Positions 24,341-36,423 are shown, numbered from the stretch's first letter. The stretch is 64,000 bases of DNA from Branchiostoma floridae (GCF_000003815.2 NC_049997.1:13486913-13550912), one strand, 5' to 3'. Program-made: numbers and translations. The notes: a model not told the origin generated them from the letters alone.

Positions 24341-25805
24341 TTTTCACATACGCATCCCTATCAAAGCATCCATCCACCCGTGGCGAGAACGGGCAAAAAT
24401 ACAGACGTTACGATGTCTTTCCAACATCTGCTTGGAGATTTAGAAATTTCCACACCTTTATTTCTATAAGTCGGGGTAGCCGAGTTTCAGATAGGACCAC
24501 ATTCACTCCCAATGTGAGAGCGAATCCATGAATTAAGAACAAGAGGTTCTTGAGTTATGCTGTCTACAAAAATCCGGAAACACACACACACAGAGCCGCG
24601 CGCGCGCGCACACACACACGCACACACATCCACACACAAAAACTATATCTCCATTTTTCAAGACAATTATCAACTAAACTAAAGCTATGTAATGTATAGC
24701 GCAATATAAAATAGTTTCTTACCTTTGACTTAGAACTGTGCCTAGGTACTGTCGCCTCTAGTGCGCTACCGGGCCGGTTAAACAATGAACCAGGAACATA
24801 ATGCCTTATATACATGTATCATTATAACCATGGTCATATGACCGAAACTACGAAAGATAACAGCCCTCGACAGTGCCGTCTTCCTTTGGAATTTCCAAGA
24901 AGCGTGGTATGACCGAAACTGGATGAGAAACCGTGAAAATTCCCCGCTTATTTTTGCAAAATGACTCATTTTGGTGTGTCGTCCGATCACGTGATCGAAC
25001 CTGTATGCGAAACCAGTGGAGATTTTTGCCTATTTGTAGCAGCTGACTTGGACATCTTGGAAATTCTGAAACCTCCATGGGCCATATGCATTGTTTACGG
25101 AAAGCAGGACCTAAACTATGGGGAAAATTGGAAAACCTTTTTTTTTCAAATTTGCGGTAACTCTTTTCTGTTCTGGAAAGTTTGGGTGTGCATGTGCTAT
25201 TACGTTCTGGTGATGGGTGTTGTATGGGACACTGTCACACACGCACACACACGTGCACACGCCCACACACTCAGACAGACACATCCAAAAATGATGCACA
25301 ACTCACTATTGCGGCACGAATAAACAAACACACACATATAATTATTTTCTACAGCGTTGGTATAACGTGGTAGCTATGCCGATGTATGACGGTCGTTATC
25401 ATAGAACCATGCGGGAAACTGGCACACTGCCAAGGCGATGCGAGAAGGGGAGATATTCCCCAAGGTTTCGCCATCAGAGCACCTGAAACGCTAGTATATC
25501 TTTATCTATGGGTAACCTAACGTTATATCTGTTGTTTAAAAAACGGGATATTTAGGGATGTCAAGTCGACAGGAAGTGATTTAAAACTGAAATAATGTAA
25601 AAATATTGCAATTTGAAATAACCGTCCGCCGACTTGATATCTCTATTATATATGTATAAAATACCCTATATTCTTACAGCGGATATAACGTTAGCTTACC
25701 CTGTGGATACGTAAAGGTGAACTAGCGTTAACGTTTTGGTTCCGCTTGTGCTAAATCGTTATGCCGTTAGACACTCAACATTTTTCTTTCCGTGTGTATG
25801 CACAG

Positions 25806-28301
25806 TTGGCTTCGTCCTGTTCCCCCGACACATGCTGTATCAGATAGTACAGGACCAGCTGGTCTCACAGATCCTCGCGAGGTGCATCGTCGTTGCAGAT
25901 GACGAGGTACATAGTACATATCTTATTAATATGCATTGCAATCACAACATTAACCCCTTGACGGTAAGCGACCTCTTGCAGAACATACAGAAACTGCAGT
26001 ACAGAAAATATACAATTTGCGTGATTCTGCGAGTCAGAAGACAGAGTCTTTATCATCAAAATGTTGTCTTAAAGTGATAGATATTTTGGTATACTTAGGT
26101 TGGCATCATTTTTCTATTTCATCATTTCCTTATTGAACTGTAAATGGATACTCAAATGATGGTTTATTATATTTCAGCCATACCATATATGGTATGGTGA
26201 AATATATTGTATTCGTAATGTTTCTTTCTTTCTTTCTTTCTTTCTCCTGTCAAATCTTCAAATCGAATCATCTCCGTCGTTCCTAGACCGAATGACCTGA
26301 AATTTGGCACAAGGGAAGAGTGGGTCAATACCCAGGTGCTTTTTTCTCATTTTTTTCATATCTGCCTCTAAAATGATTTTATTGAAGTTTAAAGGTCATG
26401 TTTTGAACAAAACGGTATATTTTGGCCCCCTGTACCCTTGAATTACAATGGAATGACCTTAAATTTGGTGTAGATAGGCATTAGATAGTTGTTAAAATGA
26501 TCCAAGTAAAAGTTTTGGCATAAACCAATTTCAAATTATTAATTTCTGCACTTTTCTGAGGGGAAATTTGTTTTCTTTCGGCATTCTCCCGTGAACTCCC
26601 GTGACCCCAGAGCCCACACGTGCCAGGTGCCAGCGGTCTGGGGAGAGCGAGAGTTAATTACTTTATGGATCCAGCCAATCAGCGACGAGGAAAGCGAATG
26701 CTAGTTTATATTCATAAGCGGGGCCTTGCAATCCCGTATATACACAAACAGATTCATATTACAGCCTTACAGTGGCCATATGTCACCCTGTGACCGGTTT
26801 GAAATTGTAGTTTGCGAGGATTTGGAGTTCAGACAGGGTCATTTGAGCGGTAGCGGACGGTACGCGTGCATTGAAAGTTAGAATACAAGTCTGTGTCGAT
26901 GAATTTACCAACATTACACATGGCACTATCAATCATTTTCGGCAGATTTGACTTTGGAGGTTAGTTGAGACAATCGAGAAAATGTTAATTGGCGGAAAAC
27001 GCGGGAAATTTGGACAGTTTGCGTTTAGTTTTGATACGTAAGTTTGACAGTGGCGAGAATGCATGTATTTTCTCCCGAGCAAATGTAGGTACTTCTAGTG
27101 TTGTTGTTGTTCTTTTTTGACGTACACTTTGTACATTCAAATTGTAAGTAACTTTAAACTGCCAGAGTTTGAGCCCAATAAAACACTCTCAGTACCAGAG
27201 TATCACCACTGACCTCCGAAAAGAAACCCCCGAACAAGGTAGAAACTCCTATCCTCCGGGTCTCGAGCATGAAATTATAACACTAAGACAACATTACGTC
27301 CGATAGCTGATTGCATACAAAGTAAAACAATTTAACAGTGGTATGCAGGGGCATATACTTAACAAAGAAATTGAAGGTAAATTGAAATATATAGATAAAG
27401 TCAAATCAAGTTAACTTGTTGGTCCTGGGATTTTTCAGAAAAGAAATGAAGCGACAGGGTGGTAAAATTCTTGTAAAAATTCGAGACGTCTCCGTTTATG
27501 TAATGGCTCATAGAAAACAAGAAGATTTAAGTTTTTAGCTTGAAAAAAAACACTCGTACTACACAGTACCTGCACCTGCTTGATAATTATTAAAACATAT
27601 GCCCTACTTGATTAAAAAAAGTTCACCGCAATAATAAATGTACCCGCATCACAAGGAGAGTATAATGGTACTTAGACCTAGTTATCGTAGTGGAAATTGT
27701 TGAGTGGCGTCATGTAATTTCATGAAGAAAATCTTAAAAATGGAAGATGCGGTTTTTTTCACTTTTGGAAAAATAGGAGCTGCCGCGATTCTAAAAAACA
27801 ATTAGTTATGTATAGGCGCTCCCGTGGAAGATTATATTCTTTCATATGGGCCCGGGGCATATTGTGCAAGCTCTGTTTTGACCTGGAATCAATTCACAAT
27901 ATTAGTTCTCTTTTGGGGATAACTTACAGTTGAAACATTCAGTTTTTGCGCAGGGGTGACTTGGAACAATCCAATGTTGCGTGGGAATGGGTATGGCTGA
28001 AATATGCTGTATTTGCACCCAAGCAAATGTCGGCCTTTCTAGTTGTTGATACTGAACATCAAATCTCACAACAACAACAGGTTACAAGAGCGTATCCATA
28101 TTGACACGTGCATCTTTTTATCGCTTACAGGACATGTCCACAACCTCCAAGGCACTTTTGGCGTGGTCACTGTCGCGAGGTGTAGTCCCAAAAGGCCTCG
28201 AAGATAAAATCATCGAGTTTGAGTTTGTGGAGGACCTCATTGACAAGGGTTTTCTTGTTCCTAACGGGGACGGCTCCCAAATGACCTTGAAGTTTGGATA
28301 G
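25806..28301 (+). pseudogene. Locus C: gene A duplicate lacking exons 1-4
   Basis: Two exons remain: 25806-25906, equal to gene A exon 5 (101 nt, one apparent Gln-to-Arg change), and 28131-28301, equal to exon 6 (171 nt, one Ala-to-Thr change, stop codon intact). Their splice sites are preserved. The promoter-side flank of gene A is joined directly to intron 4 near 25472, so no start codon or N-terminal two thirds is present. The near identity of both exons to gene A shows a recent copy. It is most likely a dead gene, unless the retained promoter drives a short transcript. Its intron contains a Helentron-like element (26163-28042). Confidence 0.8.
26163..28042 (+). mobile_element. Helentron-like non-autonomous element (HINE-type), copy 1
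   Basis: The 3' end is a hairpin, ATTTGC (28011-28016) facing GCAAAT (28023-28028), followed ten bases later by CTAG (28039-28042). The 5' part has ATTTCAGCCATACC (26171-26184), which pairs with GGTATGGCTGAAAT near the 3' end (27990-28003) and also with its own neighbour at 26191-26203. A (TTTC)n microsatellite follows at 26220-26250. A 3' hairpin with CTAG, subterminal inverted repeats and an internal microsatellite are described for Helentron-associated elements. Gene A's intron is the empty site, with the right flank TTGTTGAT continuing directly. The exact 5' boundary is uncertain by about 10 bases. It encodes no Rep/helicase. Confidence 0.72.
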
Positions 28302-28349
28302 TTGTATAAGCAGTCTTATAGCCTGATATTTGTCCTTGACAAGCAGCCA

Positions 28350-29275
28350 GACAGACAGCGTGCTAGACTGAAAGACAGGGTGTCAGACAGACAGGGAGCC
28401 AGCCAGACAGGGAGCTAAACAGATAGGGAGCCAGCCATCCAGGGAGCCAGCCAGCCAGACAGGGTGCCAGACAGACAGGCAGCCAGACAGGGAGCCAGAC
28501 AGACAGGCAGCCAGACCGACAGGGAGCCAGACAAACAGACTGTCAGGCAGACATGGAGCCAGACAGACAAGATACAAGGCATACAGGGGTCCAGACAGAC
28601 AGGGAGCCAGACAGACAGGGAGCCAGACATACAGGGAGTCAGACAGACAGGGAGCCAGACAGAAAGAGTGCCAGACAGACAGGGAGCCAGACAGACAGGG
28701 AGCAAGACAGACAGGGAGCCAGACAGACAGGGAGCCAGACGGGCAGGGTGCCAAAAAAAAAAGGGAGCCAGACAGGGAGCCAGATAGACAGGGAGCCAAA
28801 CAAAAGGACTGGCAGACAGACAGGGAGAGAGACAGACAGGGAGTCAGACAGACAGGAAGCAAGACAGACAGGGAGTCAGATAGACAGGGAGCCAGACCAA
28901 AGAGAGACAGACGGACAGGGAGACAAAAAGGAGCCAGATTGACAGGGAGCCAAACAAAAAGAGTGCCAGACAGACAGGGAGCCAGACATACAGGGAGTCA
29001 GACTAACAGGGAGTCAGACTAACAGGGAGCAAGACAGGCATGGTGCCAGACATACGTGGAGCCAAACACATAAGGTCACAGACGGACAGGGAGTCAGACA
29101 GACAGGAAGCCAGACAGACAGGGAGCCAGACAGGGTGCCGAACAGGTTGCCAGACAGACAGAGAGCCAGGCAGGGTGCCAGGCAGACAGGGAGCCAGACA
29201 GACAGGGTGCCAAGCAGACAGGGAGCCAGACAGACAAGGAGCCAGACAGACAGGGAGCCAGAAAGACTGAGCGCA
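28350..29275. repeat. 16 bp minisatellite (CAGACAGACAGGGAGC)
   Basis: Roughly fifty degenerate units of CAGACAGACAGGGAGC and variants run for over 900 bp. Because the unit is 16 bp and lacks stops, several frames on both strands stay open; these Pro/Cys/Leu or Gln/Asp/Arg ORFs are not genes. The array runs directly into the LINE at 29276. Confidence 0.95.
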
Positions 29276-30560
29276 GTGTCAAAGGTTATGGAAACCCTGG
29301 TGAACAAGCGACTAATTGCCCATATAAATCCGATACTGACTGACCACCAGAGCGGATTTAGACCACTTGACAACACCGCACTGCAGCTGTGCCGACTAAT
29401 GGAGGAATGGACCGACGCCATGGATAGAGGACAAATTGTAGGCTGCGTATTTCTTGACCTCCGAAAGGCCTTTGACAAGGTCTGGCACGCAGGACTTCTT
29501 TCTAAATTAAAAGCATACGGGATTAATGGCCCCATGCTCGACTGGTTCACCAGCTATCTCTCCGATAGACGACAACGTGTCGTCATTCAGGGAGTAGGCT
29601 CCGAATGGAAGTCTCCATTAGCCGGAGTGCCGCAAGGATCCGTCCTCGGACCGACACTTTTTATACTTTACATCAACGATCTGGCCACTAGCCTTACACA
29701 GTGTCAAACAAACCTATTTGCCGACGATACATCACTGTCTTCTTGCCACCGCTCTATCGACCGCGTAGTCGCATCACTAAACAGTGAGTTGAGCTCTGTG
29801 TCAACCTGGCTTTCAAAATGGAAACTAGAGGCTAATATAGACAAGTGCAAAGTCATGTTTATTACGTCTCACGCCCTTCCACGATTCCTCCTGTGATCCT
29901 AGGAGGAACTGTTTTACAGGTTGTCACCAGTCATAAACACCTAGGCGTCACTGTCACAAATACCCTGTCCTGATCAACACACGTAGAGATCATCTCAACA
30001 AAGGCTAGACGATCATCCGGACTACTATGTACTCTACGGAAGAAGATTCCGAAGAATCTACTTCTCAGGCTATACACTATGATCACAAGACCAAGTCTTG
30101 AGTATGCTGACATTGTCTGGGCCGGCCTTACCAAACGTGACCAAAAGATTCTGGAATCTGTCCAGTATCAAACCACCAGGATTATCAGTGGCCACTTCGG
30201 ACTACCGTACCCTTCATACGAACGTCTCTACTCCGAACTATCCCCACCGTCACTACAGTACCGACGCAAGTTCCACACGGCAGTAACCATGTACAAACTG
30301 TTGAATGGACGTTGCCCCCACACCTGCAAAGTCTGCTTCCTCATGCACGAGCGTCTGCTATGGACTCCCGCTACCCCCTAAGAAACAGTGAACATTTGAC
30401 TACTCCTGCATACAAGACTACACGATCTCAGAGAACATTTGTCAGCAGAGCAATTTCCCTCTGAAACTCTCTCCCCAGTAGTACCCGTACAGCCAGCACC
30501 ATCAGCTCCTTCAAAAATAGACTGCGCACGTCGCCTGATAACAAATACTCTGTAAACGCT
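29276..30560 (+). mobile_element. LINE reverse transcriptase remnant joined to the minisatellite
   Basis: From 29276 to about 29896 the frame encodes reverse transcriptase blocks: VMETLVNKRL, HQSGFRP, the FLDLRKAFDKVWH block, GVPQGSVLGPTLF, and FADDTSL as the active-site box. After a frameshift near 29896 the thumb continues (30079 onward, PSLEYADIVWAGL and SYERLYSEL), and the C-terminal stretch ending near 30560 is in yet another frame. The N-terminal endonuclease and first RT blocks are missing, replaced by the minisatellite. The motifs fit the CR1/Jockey group. It is distinct from the LINE at 17083-18829, which has FVDD instead of FADD. Confidence 0.85.
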
Positions 30561-30708
30561 TGATAAAGTATATCATAGTTTCCTAATAGTCATTGTATTA
30601 CTGATAGTAGCTATCGATGGCAACAACTACTGTTCCTACTGAACGATCTGCACTGTAGTACGTATACATTATAGCGTTCAAACTTGTTAATCACTGACTA
30701 AGGGACCT

Positions 30709-33143
30709 GACGTTATTTACTGGGGGGAGGGGGCTGGTGCAAAATAGGTCTGGTAAAATTTTTTTCAATGCCCCCCCCCCCCCTTGCCTTGCCTCCATTA
30801 CACACAGTCTGTCATTAAATAATATTGCAATAACAATAGCGGTAGCGTTGTTTGAACGTGACGACGATTGGGGTGTCAAGACCCGCGCGTCAACAAATTG
30901 CGCACGTTGGAGTCCTGCTGGGGCATATGTTATCTCCCAAAGTTTTACAACAGCCGAGTTTTCATTTTGTTGACATATATACAAACATGTAGCACTTGAT
31001 GTTGTTACACTCACGTTGCAACGGTTATAAGACTTACTTTGTCTGATATCACTTCTCCGATCTACGTGCAAAAAGTCTCTGGTAACGTTTAAACTTTAAT
31101 ACGCAAGATCATGAAACTGAGTGTTTCCGCCAGACCGACGGCTAGCTGTTAAAGGCCGTCCAGGGATCGGAGGGCCGAAGGCCCAACCGGTCTCGGGGGT
31201 TAGGGGCATGCTACCCGGGAAATTTTGATATTTTTGACCCTCTAAAACGAAATTTCCCGCATTCTGTGAGGCAAAAAAATGTGGATTTTATGCGTCCACA
31301 TCAATGAAGAGAAAAGCGGGCGGGGAGGGGCGGTAATCCAAGGCGATCTTTTCCACTACACGTACGAAATTTACACAAAAGAAAACAAATTAATGTTGTA
31401 GTTGGAAGAGACTTGGGTACATTTTAGCGATATCGTTACGAAAACCGCTTCAAGACTGCTTCAATCTTTCCAAAACTGGAGTTATTTCGGCCAATTGTAA
31501 CCTACAAACTTGCCAAAAAAATTTCGCGCCACCATGATTACGTCACGATATGCAGCAGAGAGCCCGCTGTCACGAAAGTAAACATCGTAATGTTTTCATG
31601 ATGGTAAAATTTGGCCCAAAAGTTTCCATTAGAACGTGGAGTATCGGGTTACCGGGGCTCCCGCGCGGTCCCCGCGGAGGGCTGACGGTGACTGAAACAT
31701 CTTCTACAAGATCGTGTTAGTTAGAAAAGCAACCTCTCACACGTATCTCGTCGAGATTAAATGGAAATTGGCAGTGTGTACACGTCAAATCTTACCGTTT
31801 ACATGTGCTGCACAGTTTTGTCTCAATGTTTTCTGAAATGTGTCTAGTTGGTTGGTTTAGAAAGGGTGTTTGGTGCACAAAAAACAAATACCATATTTGG
31901 ATCGGTCCTAAATTTGACTGAAAATCCAAATCTTTTATATCATATGAGTAATGATTGTAAGATCAAACTTTCTGTCTTAGGGATTTTTGAACTTGTTCTC
32001 AGAACTATTTTCACAGCCAAGATAAGGTCGAAAAATCATGTTTCTCACACTCAAAAACTCGTAATTCAAAATTGCCTCCATATTCCAAAAATCCCTAAGA
32101 CACAAACCTGGAGATATTAGTTGTCGACAATTTAAGTCCTCAAAGAGTTGATTTGCACGCGTTCTGTTAGCGATTTAAATACCATGTTTGGCCGTATGTC
32201 GAGTCGCACTGATAGGGACATGGATCTTGTCAGCGTTCTGTTCGATTACGTCAGATGGAACATGATTCGTGTTCTAAATCCCCAAATAGAAGTCTGGAAA
32301 TTTTGGGGCCAAATTTTACCATCGTGTTTATCCCGTTGCCGTCCGTGAACCATTCCGTATACAAAGAACAGATGCACGCAGGATTGATATTTATACCAAT
32401 TTTAGTTTCTACAGTTTTCTTAAACTTCGTGCGAACATGGAATCACACGACAGAGGCGGCTGCAGAAAATTTCTCGGTATGGGGAGGGCGAACTATATCA
32501 ACGTAATCCTTGGGGGGTCCGGGGGCATGCTCCCCCGGGAAAATTTGGAAATCTTGACTATCTGAAACGATCTTTCCTAGATTTTGATGGGCAAAATTTG
32601 CTGGCAGACTAAGCTAAGTTTAATAGCCTTTCTATTAGAACTTCACATGGTTTTGAGGGCGACCCCGCCCCAAACGTATTTCCACGATTTCGAGCGCCGG
32701 GCATGGCACGAGTCGTCGCAAGGTAGGTCTGGAGAAATGTCATTCAAATGATGAAGTTTGGACCCTCTGAGACACGATTTTCTGCATTTTGTGGGATAAA
32801 CTTCGCTGGTAGACTAGGCTAAATGTAATGACAATTTTCTGTCAGAGGAAGAGATTTTTGATCGCGACGAGTGCCGAAGTGTTGTGTGCGCCAGAGGCGC
32901 AAGCCACCGCAAGGGATGTCCAGAGAAAAATTGAAATCTTGACCATCTGAAACTTAATTTCCTGCATTTCAGGGGCACATTTTGCTTGTATTTATCATGG
33001 CCCATAGGGCATTTTTTTTCATTGGCCCCCCCCCCCTCGGCTCAAAATTTTTCAATGCCCCCCCCTCGGCTCAAAAAATTTTTCAATGGCCCCCCCACCT
33101 ATGCACCAGCCCTCCCCCCCCCCGGTAAATATCGCCAGGTCCC
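30709..33143. mobile_element. DNA transposon remnant with GGGACCTG termini and TAA flanks
   Basis: The left end starts GGGACCTGACGTTATTTAC and the right end is its imperfect complement, GTAAATATCGCCAGGTCCC. Next to both ends lie G or C tracts and the word CTGGTGCA or TGCACCAG. TAA flanks both sides, a plausible 3 bp target duplication. Inside there is no intact transposase, only short ORFs. About three diverged units containing GGGCATGCT and CCCGGGAAA recur (31205, 32525, and a weaker form at 32700-32960). PIF/Harbinger-like by the duplication, inferred. Confidence 0.6.
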
Positions 33144-33909
33144 TAAGTTGATTATCTTGACTGCCCTTCTTTATATGGCGTCTAGCGAAGAATGGGGAGA
33201 AATATATCACAGCATTTCTTAAACCCTCTCTATTTTCTTTTCGTCTTTTTATAACTGCGGTTTTGTCTTATTGAATTATTGGAATGAAACCGAAGTGACA
33301 TATTGTTGTTTTTCTCTTTGTGTCTATGCTTTATCGTAGATTATTCCTGTTTATAAATTTATCATTGATTAACACTGCTGTTCCTATCCTTATGTAATCG
33401 ATACTCCCTTCTATTGTTGTTACTTGCTTGACTACGACTACAGGGAAAGTCTATGTTTTCGCGAAATTGTTGCCTTTCTCGTTAGATCTGGGGGTGTATT
33501 GAGTAGTTTTGATTTGTCTCATGAAAATTCAGAATCTTTCTATCGAAGCTGATAACCCCAAAATTCATTCAATGACCAACGAAAGGCAGCGAACGCTGGC
33601 CGTTTCCCGAATCATATCCAGTTGATTGCATAACGGTTATATTGCGCAATGTCCAGATGATATTGATGCTATTAATCATAATTACGGTTAGATGTTCTCG
33701 AGTTGGTGTGAGCCAGATGGTGGTCACAGATGTTTTTTTGTCTCTAAGTTAATTTCTACGGCTTTACATTTGGTAACCAACTGTCTCGTATGTAGTAAGT
33801 GCGTTAAGCTGTGGACAAGATAACTCGAGATGTTGTTGGTGTACGTTTGCCCCCTGGCAGCTTGTTTGGAATTGCAATGAAAGCTTTTTTTATTCAAACA
33901 TTTAAACAA
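33144..33909. other. No feature recognised
   Basis: AT-rich sequence without a convincing ORF, lying between the TAA-flanked element and the second Helentron-like element. Confidence 0.5.
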
Positions 33910-34019
33910 CTAGAAAGGCCGACATTTGCTTGAGAGCAAATACAGCATATTTCAGCCATCTCCCTCCCCATGCAACAATAGGCTATTTCAAAATCACCCA
34001 TTTGAAAAATCACTTTTAC

Positions 34020-34720
34020 TAATGACGGTTTAACCCAAAAATGAGTCTTACAAAATTCCCCCGTTCAAGAATGGACTCCAGTGCACCCTATGTGAATTTG
34101 CACAATAGACCAGTCCAGAAATACTCCCACTGAAACCTTGGCCTTTTGAATAAGAAACCAAATCCAAAATTGAATTTAGCAAAAAAGGTCCCAGTGCATA
34201 AAAAGGTATAATAGACCAGTCTAAAAACACTTCCACTAAAATTGAATTTTGAATCATCACCCGTTCAAAACTGAATTTGAAAAAATCCCCCTTCCGTGTG
34301 CAAAAAATGGACTCTTCCATGTAAAGTAGAGCAGTCCAAAAATACATCCGCTAAAATAGGACTTTGACATAATCACTGAAGTCCAAAAAATGGATTTAAA
34401 AAAAGCCCCCTCTATGCAAGAATGGACTCTTCCAGAACACCCATGTAAAATTGCAAATTAGACCAGTCCAAAAATAACCCTACTGAAAGACTTTGACAAA
34501 CTAGAAGTCACCAAAGTCCAAAATATGAATTTTGAAAAATCCCCCCTCCGTGCGAGAATAGACTCTTCCAGCACACATTCTGTAAAATTGCAAAATAGAC
34601 CTGTCCAAAAATGCATCCACTGAAAGACTTCACCAGTCCAATGATGAATTTAAAAAAAAACGAACCCCTCCGTGTAAGAATGGACTCTTCCAGATAACAC
34701 CGGGCTCGCTGATTGGCTGC
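34020..34720. repeat. ~120 bp tandem units (GAATGGACTCTTCCA)
   Basis: The phrase AAGAATGGACTCTTCCAG followed by TAGACCAGTCCAAAAAT recurs about six times with a period near 120 bp, inside the second Helentron-like element. The units are diverged. Confidence 0.75.
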
Positions 34721-34859
34721 CACCCCCCCTCTTTAGGATATAGATTCAGGCTAAGTGATTGGTTACCTATCTAATTAGATTAAATAGACATATATGCCAG
34801 TAGGTCCAATCTGCAGCTGGGGGTCAACGACCTTAAGGTCATTGACCCCTCTGGCTATT

Positions 34860-35470
34860 GGAAAATGACAAAAAAATCCCCAAATATATCATTTTGACGT
34901 AGTCTATGACAAAAATTATACATGTGTCATTTGAATAAATATCTAGTGCACCCTTTTACCAAAATTTAGATCATTTGGTTTTAAAACCAGAGCACAATAG
35001 CCAAAAGTGTACTTTTTGGTCATAAAATGGCCAAATAATCGCAAAATTGAGCATTTTATTGTACCGTATGCCTCAAGTGTTATTGAATCCATGTGCGCAT
35101 ATGTCTAGGGCACTCCTATACTAAATTTCAGGTCATCCGGTTCTAAAACCAAGGTACAGGAGCCAAAAGTGTCCTTTTTTGGTATAAAAATGACAAAAAA
35201 ATCGCAAAAATAAGTATTTGGTTATACTGTACACCAAAACTGATATTGAATCTATATGGGGGACTTATCAAGGCACATCTGTACCAAATTTCAGCTCATT
35301 CGGTTATAATACCAGGGTACAGGGGGCCCAAATATACAGTTTTGGTCTTAAGATGACCAAAAAACCTTAATAAAATCATTTAAGAGACAGATATGGAAAA
35401 AATGAAAAAAACTCCCGAGGGTATTGGCCCACTCTACCCTTGTGCCAAATTTCAAGTCATTCGGTTGAGG
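34860..35470. repeat. ~180 bp tandem units inside the second Helentron-like element
   Basis: The phrase CCAAATTTCAGGTCATTCGG and its variants recur at about 34970, 35125, 35285 and 35445, each followed by an AAAACCAGGGTACAGG word. The last unit is the one shared with copy 1 near 26290. Confidence 0.75.
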
Positions 35471-35586
35471 AACAAGGGAGATACTGTGTTCTGAAGATTT
35501 GACAGGAGAAAGAAAGAAAGAAAGAAAGAAACATTACGAATACAATATATTTCACCATACCTATGGTATGGCTGAAATATAATAAC

Positions 35587-36423
35587 ACCATATGACAAAG
35601 AGGTAGCGCACTCAAGTACAAGACGTATTTTGACGCTGCCCCTTACATAAAACAAAGCGTACATTTTTATAAAGAGAGGTCAAGTACAAATGAAACGCAA
35701 AGGAAAATCACGTCAGACAGAAAACAATACATTATACATAATATAACAAGCCAAGATAAACGCAAGTCCAGTTTTCCACCCAATGATGAAATAATTGGGC
35801 ACATTACAAAAAATGCCAGGACAACTGTGTTTTAAAAACGCTTAGTTGCAGGGATGAAATGTTGGGTTGTTGACAGAATATTGGAGTTAACAACAGATGA
35901 ATATAGAGGACTACCACGGAGTAAAAGGGAAACTTTAGCGTTGTCTGATAGTGATGAGAGGTCAAGGGTGTGTCCTAAGAGCCTGGAGAGTTTGCCGAAG
36001 AGGGTTGAGCGTTGGGCATCGTTCCACAATGATGAAGTTCTAAGAAGCTTTTAGCTTGGAACTTCATCCTGAGAGGTGAATTATGGAGACAGAAATTGTG
36101 CCTTGCTTCCGTAAAAGTTACAAAAATGGTGTTTGCAGAGAAAGTTTGATCTGATAGCACAAGCGAAAGAATTTCTGCCGTGAACGTATCGATAGAGAAA
36201 CACCACATTTGCTATATTATGTCTTTGATAAGTGTTGTAAGGTAGCAAAAATGTCACTACAAAGAGCTAACCAAAAAGTTATATGCTAGTCACAAATTTT
36301 TAAAAGTTACGCGAAGGCAGAAATCAGAAAAGCCAGTTGAATAGATGGACAACCGGAAAAAAAGTTTAGTAGAACTTGAACTGGGAAAATATTCCGACAC
36401 AGGCTAAGGTACCATGCCTAGGC
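35587..36423. other. No feature recognised
   Basis: Unique-looking sequence with short ORFs only; no domain or splice pattern is evident up to the gap. Confidence 0.5.

Larger units (their letters stand above)
24345..28337 (+). repeat. Inverted duplicate of 11270-16295 (gene A region)
   Basis: Reading on the plus strand this segment follows the minus strand of the gene A region: 24345-25000 matches 16295-15700, 25380-25471 matches the 5' flank of gene A down to 15069, and 25472 onward matches intron 4 from 12700, then exons 5 and 6, ending near 28337. About 2.37 kb containing exons 1-4 is missing at the junction near 25472. Intron 5 has gained a 1.9 kb Helentron-like insertion. Confidence 0.85.
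33910..35586 (-). mobile_element. Helentron-like non-autonomous element, copy 2 (inverted)
   Basis: On the minus strand the element ends with a hairpin, ATTTGCT facing AGCAAAT (33924-33941), then CTAG (33910-33913). Its 5' side has the ATTTCAGCCATACC word (35578-35565) and a (TTTC)n run (35512-35531). The first few hundred bases match copy 1, including the segment around 35400-35470. The middle differs: it contains two blocks of tandem units (34020-34720 and 34860-35470) where copy 1 carries other sequence. This is the usual pattern of a shared-end family with variable cargo. No protein is encoded. Confidence 0.72.

Noticed and set aside
28350-29275. CRISPR-like regular repeats.
   Set aside because: Units are contiguous with no unique spacers, in a eukaryotic genome; it is a minisatellite.
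28383-29282. Several long ORFs on both strands (Leu/Pro/Cys-rich and Gln/Asp/Arg-rich).
   Set aside because: They are translations of a 16 bp stop-free minisatellite read in all frames.
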